A stretch of 64,000 nucleotides of DNA from Petunia secreta (taxonomy: Eukaryota > Streptophyta > Magnoliopsida > Solanales > Solanaceae), in NCBI GenBank assembly GCA_029990175.1, contig JARKIP010000023.1, forward strand, positions 20,479,501 through 20,543,500. Direction: 5' to 3'. The notes beneath the pieces were generated by a model. The model did no database searches and was not told where the DNA came from. It saw only the letters and a list, made by a program, of their open reading frames with translations. Positions 54,340 to 64,000 of this stretch are shown piece by piece. Every line of letters starts with the position of its first letter. Position 1 is the stretch's first letter. A program made the translations under genes and the position numbers.

Positions 54340-56126
54340 AGTGAAATAGTGTTCGGTAGACCACAAAGGCCAGTGTGGATGAGTTTGCAACTTCTCTATA
54401 GCCATCCATAAAGATTTTTTGAAAGAAAGTCGAGCTTCTTTACAAAGTAAACAAGCTTTACCGCTCGCGAGATGCTCCTCCAAGTCTGGTAGACCTGGTA
54501 CCAAGTTTCTTCTTTGCATAAAGAGTTGAGCTTTATAATGAAAATTCCATAACCTTTTGTTCCAATTTTTCGCAATAGTGGAATGACTTGGAAAAGCAAT
54601 ATATTCTTTCATCAATAGACTCAAAGAAAAATATTTTCCCTGCATTTTAAATTTGAATGTTTCTGGACCATTAGAGTCAAGGATTAGACATTTTTTTCCT
54701 TCAAATACTATCTTGAATCCTTCCTCTAGAAATAGTACAATATTTTGTAAATTTTGATCAATTTCAAGAACATACAAAACATCTGATATGAGTTTTGTAC
54801 CAGGAAGACTGTCAATGAATACAATTTATTTTCATTTTACTACACTATAGTCTCCATTTCCAATCATGATCCTTGATTTTGATGGATCATCAAGCTCTCT
54901 AAAGAGATCTTTATAACTGGTCATCTTATTTGTATAACCACTATGGACAAGCCAGCTATCACTCGACCTTTTAGTTGCAAAACATGATACAACAAAGAGT
55001 TGTTCTTCCTCATGTTGATTTTCAACTTGAGCTTCTCCTTGTTTTTGTGTCTACTTTTGCTTACAAATAATCTATGCATGACCAAGCTTCTGATATTTTC
55101 AGCATCTCATGTCTGGCTTTCTCAAACACTTTTAATGAGGATGATTCTTTTTTCTACAATACTGGCGGGGGAAGCATATTTTCCCTTTTTACAGTAACTT
55201 TCAACTGCTTCATTTTTAAAATTGCTAGCATTCCCTTTCTTTTCTTTCCACTTCTTGCTCCTACCTCCAGAACTCCTTTGTAACTTTACTTGCAAAGTTC
55301 CCTCAATAGTTATCTCTTGCCTCATTATTATTCTTTGATTATGTGCCTACAGTGCACTTAACAGTTCTGCAAAACTAAGCTTTGACAAGTCTTTAATATT
55401 CTCCAAAGAACAATAGTTGCCTCATATCTCACAGACAAAGATACAAGTATTTTTTGAACTATTCTACTGTCCTTGAGCTCTCTTCCATGTATTCTTACCT
55501 TATTTGCAATCCCAAGTAGTCTATTTGAATAATCCTTAATTTCAAACTCCTTCATGTGATACATCTCGAATTCTCGGAGTCCTCCAATTCTTTAATCTCT
55601 TTGATACTCATTCTTGATACATCTCGAATTCTCGGAGTCCTCCAATTCTTTAATCTCTTTGATACTCATTCTTGAGGAAATTCCAAATTGGTTTAAATGA
55701 GTTACATATCATAATCCAACTGAGAATGATTGGAGAAGTGCATCAAAGAGGCGGGCTTTAGCTTTTGATTTTCTTGTCTTCTTCTCATTGTGGATTAAAG
55801 CCTGATTTTCTTGTCTTCTTCTCATTGTGGATTTTGTCCTGAGACATAATTGGGTTTCTTGGTAGAGGATTCACTTCATCGTCTTTCTCTACAGCCTACC
55901 ATAAATCACACGCCTCCAAATAAGCTTCCATTCTAACTGTCCATATTTAGTAGTTTTCTCCATCAAATCCCGGTGGAAACATAGCAGAAAAAGAACTATC
56001 ATCTTCCATTGTATTAATGGTCTTTCTAAGAAGCATATTTGGTTGATGATTTGGTTAAACCCTACGACAAATAACCTCATAAGCCTTTCACAAGCCCCTT
56101 TAGAAAAAAAAAAGCTTTGATACAAA
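54340..56126 (-). pseudogene. Copia remnant: gag, GAG-pre-integrase, start of integrase
   Basis: Minus-strand remnants. Gag pieces at 56125-55889 and 55564-55358 (MKEFEIKDYSNRLLGIANKVR, IVQKILVSLSVRYEA). A GAG-pre-integrase domain is at 54777-54337 (YFSLSLLMKEYIAFPS, KNWNKRLWNFHYKAQLFM, LASGKACLLCKEARLSF), ending at the first integrase block (LIHTGLCG). Protease is mostly lost. A 65-bp direct duplication (CATCTCGAATTCTCGGAGTC at about 55562 and 55620) and another near 55770-55840 occur inside. Integrase core, RT and RNase H are missing. Confidence 0.75.
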
Positions 56127-56370
56127 TGTTGTTTTTAATATACAAAAGCAAGAAAGATTGAGTTGGGAAGTATGTCTCTTATTAACTTCTCAAATATATA
56201 TACATGAGCTGATGAACTGAAATACAATAGAATAGCTAAAAAATTGCCACCATAACTAAAAAATAGGAACAAACATAACAGGTACTTGGATAACAAGTAA
56301 AACTGATATTCCTAAAAATAAGCCAAAGACTAGGATACTAATGTAATTAGGTACCAATATGGGTGTTGCA
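56127..56370 (-). repeat. Likely 5' LTR of the Copia remnant
   Basis: TGTTGTTTTTAATATAC ... GGGTGTTGCA. A TGTATCAAAGC primer-site-like sequence (minus strand, about 56114-56124) is adjacent. The outer edge is uncertain because GGGTGTTGCA recurs near 56509. Confidence 0.5.
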
Positions 56371-57489
56371 TTACAAATTTCATACCTAAATTTAATCTCA
56401 TTTGAAGTTGATTTGAGATATTTTGAGCGATGATTTTGGATACCTACCATTGTTGAACTTGAAGCTCTTGAATATGATTTTTTTTTATGCGTTGTTGTTC
56501 AAAGTGGGTGTTGCAAAATATTGTCCCTAGTATCTTTGAAAAGTTTATGTTAAAGTTTTGTTGCATTTTGAGCTGATTCGAGGTACTTGAGATCAAATGT
56601 TTTAACTGAAAATTTTAAAAACAAATTGCTTAAAATGGATACTACAATAGTATACTGCTACAATGTGTTGTAATAGTATACAGCTATAGTATACCGTTTA
56701 CTGCACGTATGCTTCAACTATATACTGCTATTGTTTACTAAAAACGTATATTGCTTCTATACTTCAACTAGATATTGTATACTCTTTGGATATACACCTT
56801 TTTGTGCTTGGATCGAAGTATGAGTTGCTATCGAATAAATGAATATTTTAAATTTTATTGTTGCGAATGCACTACCTTTTTTGTATATCATATACTCTTT
56901 TGGTATATACCTTTTTATCTTAGGTCGAAGTGTGAGATGCTATTGAACAAGTGGATGTTTCAAACTTTTTTGTTGCGAATATAGTATATCTTTTTGGTAC
57001 ATCATTATACACATTTTTGTGTTTGGATCGAAACATGAGCTGTTATCGAACAAAAAAAAAATTTCAATTCTGTTGTGTTAAATGCACTATAACCATTTTA
57101 TATACAGAATACTTTTTTGGCCATACACTTTTTAGTGTTTTGATCGAAACGTGTATTGCAATTAAATAAATTTCTTTGTGAATATCTTGAATGGTATAAT
57201 CGAAAGGACTATAGTATAACCTAAGAGTATATATTATTGACATACTACATAGACAATGTATTATGTTCATTAATTTCTTTTTTAATATACAATATACTCT
57301 ATTGGTATAATATTGTATTGAGGCTCATTATAGTTATATACTCTTGTGCTATATATTACATTATATTGTTATATTAAGTAATACTACTATTTTTTAGTGG
57401 AAGTAATTGACCAATCAACATCATAAATAAACGTATTCCTTATGAACATGCATCGTAATTTTATAGTTTCAAAAGAAATATATGATTTA
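56371..57489. other. AT-rich region, no gene
   Basis: Rich in TATAC and TATACT words. It contains degenerate tandem repeats (see 56765-57190). No coding signal. Confidence 0.6.
56765..57190. repeat. Degenerate tandem repeat, unit about 102-116 bp
   Basis: GATCGAA(A/G) followed by (C/G)TGAG-TGCTAT(C/T)GAA blocks start at about 56811, 56924 (GTCGAAG), 57026 and 57142. Each unit also has a TTTTTGTTGCGAAT-like and a TATAC...CTTTTT block. About four diverged copies. Confidence 0.65.
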
Positions 57490-59322
57490 AAATATTGAAA
57501 TAATAAAATTGACCACTAATAACTCATCCCTTAGAGTTATGATCAAAGTAGACATTCGAAAAGCCTACGATTCCGTTGAATGGTGATATTTGGAGCCAGT
57601 CATGGATGGAATAGGTTTCCCAACTAAGTTCATCTACTGAGTGCTTGTGTGTGCCACAACTGTCAGTTATACTATCATCATAAAGGATGAGCATACCAAG
57701 CCTTTTGATGCTGCTAAAGGGCTTGGACAAGGAGACCATATATCCTCTTTTCTGTTTGCTATAACTATGGAGTATCTTAGCATTAGTCTGATTACGTTGA
57801 AGGAAGATCCTAATTTTAATTTCCATCATAAATCTGCTAAACTGAACATAACTCATTTTGAGCTTTGCCGATGATCTCCTGCTCTTTGCAAGAGGAGACA
57901 TCAAATAAGTGGAATTACTATATGAAGCCTTCAAGAAGTTCATGACAACATCTGGACTGCGAGCAAATATCAAAAAAAGATCTATATATTTTGGTGGCAC
58001 TGGAGAGCAGGGAAGAGACATCATTTTTAACCACTTGGGGTATATATAAGGTGAATTGGCTTCCTAATATCTTGGAATACTATTAGACACCAAAAAATTG
58101 AAAAACGGTGCAATGGCTTTCCTTAGTGGACAAAATTGTGGCAAGGATCTCATCATGAATTGCTAAGAAACTGTCTTATGTTGGCAGAGTGCAACTAGTA
58201 AAGCTGTCATTTTTTAAATTCAAGTATATTTCAAATATATTGGGCACAACTGTTCATTTTGCCTGCTAAAGTGATCAAACTAATTAAATAATATTGTAGA
58301 AGTTACATCTGGTCAGGAGTGAATGTCATTACTAAAAGAGCTCTGGTGGTCTGGGGTTAAATATTTCAACCTAAATTAGCTGGAGGGCTAGGGATATGGA
58401 ACAAAGCTACTATCACAAAGACTTGTTGGGACCTGGCTAACAAAGCTGACAGGTTGTGGAACAAAGCTACTATCACAATGACTTGTTGGGACCTGGCTAA
58501 AAAAGCTGGCAGGTTGTGGATTAAATGGATGCATGTTTATTTTATAAAAGGCCAAAAGCTAAAGATATGGAACAAAGCTACTATCACAAAGATTTGTTGG
58601 GACCTGGCTAACAAAGCTGACATGTTGTGGATCAAATGGATGCATGTTTATTTTATAAAAGGCCAAAAGCTGTAAGACTCGAAGATAACAACTCAATTTA
58701 GCTGGATGGTGGGGAAGATTATGGCTACTAGAGAAAATCTCAAATTTGCAAAAGATGCAGTACAACAGAGGAAGAGTTTGACTGCAAAAATTTACTCTCA
58801 ACTGCAACAAAATTGTCATGGAAGAATTTGTATCAGAATCAAACTAGGCCCCAAAGCTATGTTTACCTTATGATTACAGAACCATTGTAAGCTTCTAACA
58901 ACAGATAGTCAACTGAAATGGGGAATAATGGTTGATTCTATATCTATTATGTGCAACAGAGCAATGCAAACTAGAGACCACCTTTTCATTGAGTGCTCGT
59001 ATGCAATGAGCTATGGAAAAGGCTCCTAGTTTGGCTCAGAAGATCACACTGCCCAGTGATTAATTGGTATGAACATTTGTAGGAGGGCAAAAGGGAATTC
59101 AAAACAAGCTCAAATGTTGAAGCTAGTGTACGTAGACTAAGTGCATGCTGTCTAGAAGAAGAGAAACAACAGAGTACTTGTAAAAAAGGAAAGAACCTGG
59201 CAAATAATGGCAAGGGAGATAGCTTGTGTAAGCGACATTGGAGCAGCAAACACTCTCAGGAGGATTCTGCAAACTTACCAGTTCTAATTTTCCTATTCCT
59301 TGTAAAAGAAAAATAGTATTAA
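57490..59322 (+). pseudogene. LINE-2 segment d: reverse transcriptase and 3' part
   Basis: RT from about 57510 (MIKVDIRKAYDSVEW, LEPVMDGIGFPTKF, GLGQGDHISSFLFAI), with the FADDLL site near 57865 across a frame break, then YLGILLDTKKL near 58065. The region 58390-58680 contains tandem duplications of the WNKATITKTCWDLANKA stretch. The zf-RVT-like end reaches about 59000. It is cut at 59323 by an LTR. Heavily decayed. Confidence 0.75.
58395..58678 (+). repeat. Tandem duplications inside LINE-2 ORF2
   Basis: GGAACAAAGCTACTATCACA occurs at about 58397, 58458 and 58568, i.e. steps of about 61 and 110. The second and third units also share a following ATGGATGCATGTTTATTTTA block. Confidence 0.85.
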
Positions 59323-60602
59323 TGTGAAACGACCTCGGTTAGTCGTTTCGGAAGATAGGAGTCCGATTGGCATGCCGATAATTTTAAAATATTCGTAAGG
59401 TCCATTGGGACTTGTATGTAAAATTTGAGTTAAATCAGACCTCATTTGGTAGGCATCGGAAGAAGGTTTCAGTTTTTATTGTCGATAAATATTAAAAAGA
59501 GATTTTTGAGCTCGGTTTTGGCGAATGAGCTCCGATTCGAAATCCGAAAGTGCCGTTAGGTTCGTATGATTGTTTGTGACTTTTGTGAACTTTCGAAAGT
59601 GAATTTCGATGTTGTTCGGCTAATTTCCGCTAAAATGCCGAAAGTTAAATAATCTGACTTTTTTTCATTTAAATTCGCATCTTGAGTTTCGGGAGTCTGA
59701 TTTGAGATCCGCCTTCGCGAGTATGTTACATATATTTTGTATAATTTGTATGCAAAAGTTGAAATTATTTCGAATATCGTAGGGTACCGTTTTAATTTTC
59801 GTCGTGAAAAGGAAAAAAAATGAAAAAAAAGACAAAAAATGAAAGAAAGGTCAATGGCGGTGGTCCTTAGCTAAATATGCTAAGGACGAGCAGAAACTTC
59901 AAAAACGCTCAAAAATAAATAGAATCAAAGATGACGCAGCGAAAAATGCCAGAAAATGAGAAAAGAGCTGGGAAAATAGTAGAATTTTTACCCCGAAATA
60001 TTCAGGTAATGATCCTAATATATTATTTGAGTTTATTACGTGTGTTGAATATATTTTAACGGTAAAATATGGAATATTAGACATCGTTTTAACAAGTTCA
60101 ATTAATAGTTTAAAGGGACAAATGGACCCCGATAATGGAATTGATTATATATTCGTATTCAGTGAGTTATGGGCAACATATAAATATAATTTATTTGGGT
60201 TTTGGTTATGTGACCATAAACCCTGTACATAGGCCTGGCCTGCGTATTGCGTATGTGAATAGGGTATCAGGTTCCTAACTGGATTACCTAAGATGAGGGG
60301 AATGAAGCATTCAGCCTTATTTGATATAGTTTTCTGCTTATTGAATACAGAAGGATCATTTGGCAGGGAATCTAAAGGATAAAACGGTTGTTGAGTAACT
60401 GTGCTAACTTTGTAATAAGGTAAGTATTTATATCCATTTCTTTGGAGGCATCTGGCCTCGTGGATAATCTACCACGTGTTCCTTACGTGTGTAGCTGCCG
60501 ATAGGCGTACTCATTACGCTTTAGCTTTGAATTTACACTGTATATTATATGTTATGCCCTGTTGTTGGTATTGCATTGAGCATAGCACTCTGTTTTTGAG
60601 TA

Positions 60603-60863
60603 TTGCATATACTTCCCGGTAATCGATGAGAGTCCCGAGCCGGTGAAGGGTCATCATTGCATATACTTTCCGGTAATCGATGAGAGTCCCGAGTCGGTGA
60701 AGGGCCATCATTGCATATACTTTCCGGTAATTGATGAGAGTCCCGAGCCGGTGAAGGGTCATCATTGCATATACTTCTCGGTAATCTATGAGAGTCTCGA
60801 GCCGGTGAAGGGTCATTATTGCATACATCTCCTGGTAGACGATGAGAGTCCCACGCCAGAGAT
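60603..60863 (+). repeat. 54-bp tandem array in the LTR (about 4.8 copies)
   Basis: TTGCATA(T)AC starts at 60603, 60657, 60711, 60765 and 60819, a constant spacing of 54. Units contain GATGAGAGTCCCGAGCCGG. Confidence 0.93.
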
Positions 60864-61037
60864 AAGTATCAGGCATATGTGACTGCATTGCATCGTACCA
60901 CATTCATCCCATTTCATTGCACCGCATACTGACTATGGTGTGTATTGTGTTGTGTTTTCTGTATGTGGTTTGTATACTATGTTGTGGACATATCTCAGTT
61001 TGTCTATATATTTCTTGCTCGTATTCTGGGTTGCGGG

Positions 61038-61205
61038 GATCGGGTTGCACATCGCAACGGTATAAATATATGGACCGGGTTGCACGTCGCAGCGGTATAA
61101 ATATATGGATCGGGTTGCACGTCGCAGCGGTATGAATATATGGATCGGGTTGCACGCCGCAACAGGATGAATATATGGATCGGGTTGCATGCCGCAATAG
61201 GATGT
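61038..61205 (+). repeat. 35-bp tandem array in the LTR (about five copies)
   Basis: CGGGTTGCA starts at 61041, 61076, 61111, 61146 and 61181, a constant spacing of 35. Units contain CGCAGCGGTATAAATATATG. Confidence 0.93.
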
Positions 61206-61869
61206 ATTTCTGATTGTTGATGTGTTCGGAATACCTATATGTTCTTGCTGTCTTACTTTCCTGGTTGTTGATGAGTTTGTGATTCCATATGTGTTTCTAG
61301 TTATTATCTGGCTTTGCCATTTCATAATTTAAATAAGAGGAATTTGGTTTATTTGTTTCTTTTCTCCCTGGCTAGCTATCCTACTCTTTGAGGTGGCTAG
61401 TCTGCCCCACTTATTGAGTCCTTTTGACTCACCCTTGTTTGTTGTTTGTTGTTTCTTTTTGTCTATCTATTTCGTTTCGGCAGGTTCGCTCCCGGATTGA
61501 GTTCGTCACGTTGTGAAGGAGCGAAGACGACTTCAGCTGTCAGGGTGAGCCAGCTTTTATTCCGGATGGCCACCAGCTTTGTGTTTATCATTTCATTTGC
61601 ATTTTGCTTCCTTCAGAAGGTATCTGTCTTCTTTCTTACTCTTAGATGTCTAGTCTGGATAGCCCTAAACTTAGTATGTGGGTAGTCAGCTGTAATTTCT
61701 TTTTTTCAGCTTAGAGGTATCATTATATTTATACTTTTTCTAGTGTTTCTTGTATTTACAAATTGAATTATATTTATTTCCTAATTTAATTGATAAGGGT
61801 TCGCCCGACGGGTCTAGGAAAGGATGTCGGGTGCCCGCACGGCCTAACCGGATTTCGGGTCGTGTCAGT

Positions 61870-61881
61870 TGGTATCAGAGC
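61870..61881 (+). other. Primer binding site of the second Tekay-like element
   Basis: TGGTATCAGAGC two bases after the LTR; initiator tRNA-Met type. Confidence 0.9.
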
Positions 61882-62099
61882 CCGGCTTAGAGTCTATCCA
61901 GACTAAGACAGTGTCTAATAGAGTCTCGCTGATGGGTACGTAGACGTCCGTACTTATCTATGAGAGACTATGATGGCATTTAGGAAGTTTCAGTTCCTTC
62001 TTTTCTGATCGTGCGTTGGTCTAGGATGCAAAAGTATTCTCGTTAATTCCTTCGTGGTAATTGTGAAACCCTTGTGTAACAAATCAGCAAACGGTATGA

Positions 62100-64000
62100 G
62101 TTCAAGACGAAGCAGTCTGGCCTGGGGTAGTACTGACGAAGCCCCGAGTGTTTTGATCGTGCTGACGATCTAGTTACGGAGGTCCCAGCTGTACGAGCTC
62201 GCGATGGGCAAGGGAGCAGGGCCTTGTGGTTTCCTTGGCTCTCTACGATGCTTTTATGAGAATCTTGGCGACGCAGATACCGTAAGAACCTATTATTCTC
62301 TGGGCAGCCTATCAGGTTGCCGCATGTGCAGACGTTCGGTCTCAGGGAGCTCCTATTCCGATTCTTAATATTGCTGCAGTAAATTATATTCCGGAGGAAG
62401 CATGTGTTGTGCCTCTAGTTATTCTGGCTGGTTAGTTAGCCTGAGTAATGGCTCGGTCCGAGTGTCCGAAGAGGTTGCATTATTTTACGCGGTTGAACAT
62501 CCCGATATTCTTAAGCAATGCATCAGATAAACCTCGTGATTTTTTTAAAAATAAAATAATGTTAGCGTATCCTTCAGGCTCTTGATTATATCGAGCGGTA
62601 TGGTGTTGATTATTCTTATTTCCAATTTCAGGGGTCCAGCCTTGAATTGGTGGGCCGCTCTCTTATTAGCTAATTTGGTTCGATCTTTCTTGGAAAATTT
62701 CCTTTCGAGTAGTGAGCGAGATGAAAAGTGTTGCCAGTTTGAGTGGATTGGACAGGGTAGCCTGTCGGTTAGCCTGTTGGTTTCAGAATATGAGATTAAA
62801 TTCTATAGAATGGCTGGATATGCATTAGAACTAGTCCATGAGCCTTTCGAGGGATTCAAAGATTTATTGATGATCTTTATTTTTCCTTGAGATCCCGGAT
62901 GGCTCGAGAGATTGAGGTCAGGATTTCATTTGATGTTGTTGTTGATATCGCCCGAAGGTACGAGGCATACCATAAGTTAAAGTGGGAAGAGTTAGAGCGG
63001 GAGAGCAAGAGATCCCGTGGCCCTAGTGGGCAACCATGGTACCTCATTTGGAGGTAAGAGTTCTGATTATTTTGGGAGGTCACCTTCCAGGTTATCTCAG
63101 CTTGTGCCACGTAATTCTTAGAGTGCGCCAATAGCTCGTCAAGATCAGATTCAGTATTTTCTTTACAGCTATCAACAATCTTTCCAGCTTCCATTTTTCA
63201 GCAAAAAGGTGGTATCATTGTCGTGAGTCTGGCTATTCTTTGAGGAGTTTTTTCTTACTCCAACAAGTAGGCAGCCGTCCTTTCTCTCATCATCTGGCAC
63301 CTGCACAGTTGCAAGGGATTTCATATAGATCTCAATTAGCCAGAGAAATGCCACCATCCAGTAGAGGTTGATAGTGTAGTGGCAATGGTTCTCAAGAAAG
63401 TGATTGCCAGGGTAGTGGCTCAGCTCAGCTGCAGGGGCAGTTCTATGAACTGCTTGTCTGACGGGATGCTGAGGTATCCGATATAGTAGACCCTGAGATT
63501 TCTTCCTCTCTTAAATGTGAGTAAGATTTGATTCTTTCAATCGATTTGGAAATGGTTTGTCATATCATGTTTCTATGGTTTCCTTGGATGTCGTTTCTAT
63601 TAAGAATCGGTTGTGGTAGAGGGGTGAGCTTCTGATATGATTTATTCCTGGCATTTATGCTGACCCTACTAGATTATCTGGTTTATATGTGAGAGATTTG
63701 ACAGTGAGTGTCGCTATTGTTTGCCTGGCATCTTGTCGGGCAACCTTCTATTATTATATCAAATTAGTATACCTCTCTCGTCGGAATTCAGTGTTGATAG
63801 GATGGTGGGATTCTTAATCGTCACCATCAAAAAGTGTTATCATTTCTTCCGGTGCAAAGTGATTAGTAAGTAATACTCGATCTACGTATCTCCTCATGGT
63901 TCGAGGCGCTAGTAAAGTCATGTTATCCTATGAGCTTGTCTGGGTTATTAAAGGGTTTTCTGGTAAATTGTTAGAGTTTCCTTCTTATTGGGAGATTAAA
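62100..64000 (+). pseudogene. Decayed gag and protease start of the second Tekay-like element
   Basis: Gag core at 62582-62890 (FRGPALNWWAALLL, FLSSSERDEKCCQFEWIGQGSLSVS, YEIKFYRMAGYA). A degenerate knuckle (RWYHCRESGY) is near 63205, and a stretch at about 63560-63800 occupies the position of the protease domain. Many stops and indels. It runs off the right edge. Confidence 0.7.

Larger units (their letters stand above)
59323..61867 (+). repeat. 5' LTR of a second Tekay/Del-like gypsy element
   Basis: 2545 bp from TGTGAAACGACC to GGGTCGTGTCA, followed by GT and a primer binding site. It is related to the minus-strand LTR at 20696-22617 but longer. Two tandem arrays inside explain most of the extra length. 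The 3' LTR lies beyond the window. Confidence 0.85.

Noticed and set aside
60514..60903. Open frames through the 54-bp array (both strands)
   Set aside because: 54 is a multiple of three, so the array stays open in several frames. There is no start context or domain, and the peptides are artefacts of the repeat.
60603..61205. Regular short repeats resembling a CRISPR array
   Set aside because: The units are contiguous with no unique spacers, and they lie inside a plant LTR. They are tandem repeats.

Overview
The window looks like plant nuclear DNA. Genes have GT-AG introns, the AT-rich background is packed with plant retroelements, there are Stowaway-type MITEs, and the only non-transposon gene is a plant NRT1/PTR (NPF) transporter. 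The RTE-LINE 3' end, the Tat-type elements with an antisense ORF and the GRF/MULE proteins are what I would expect from a Solanaceae or other asterid genome. The family-level assignment is inference from recall, not from a search.

Layout. About 340-6599: a decayed L1-type LINE with ORF1 and ORF2 (two frameshifts and two stops in ORF2) and an A15 tail. 6600-8136: spacer with a tRNA-derived SINE-like relic. 8137-13911: a well preserved Mutator-like element (MULE) with 166-bp terminal inverted repeats and a perfect 9-bp target duplication. It carries two convergent genes: a 121-aa GRF zinc-finger/coiled-coil/one-TM protein and a 942-codon four-exon transposase. 14478-15614: 3' fragment of an RTE LINE. 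15998-19907: three-exon NPF transporter gene with two related MITEs in its long second intron. 20696-25274: 3' LTR and decayed pol of a Tekay/Del-like Ty3-gypsy element on the minus strand.

25275-59322 is a nested stack. A second LINE (plus strand) is the host. It is split by a Tat-type gypsy element (LTRs at 25516-25995 and 42829-43305), by a CRM-like gypsy element (43384-50927, TSD AAGAT, LTRs about 1 percent different) and by a Copia remnant (54340-56370). Inside the Tat region lies a minus-strand gypsy gag that is itself interrupted by a 9.7-kb Sirevirus-like Copia element (29081-38818, TSD ATGGT) with an extra ORF after pol. 59323-64000: a 2.5-kb LTR with two tandem arrays, a primer binding site and the decayed gag of another Tekay-like element that runs off the window.

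Most striking is the MULE. It has the two-gene convergent layout of maize MuDR, but the second gene encodes a membrane-anchored GRF zinc-finger protein instead of MURB. Its ends and splice sites look intact, yet the expected third catalytic acid of the transposase is a lysine. The only host gene I can support is the NPF transporter.
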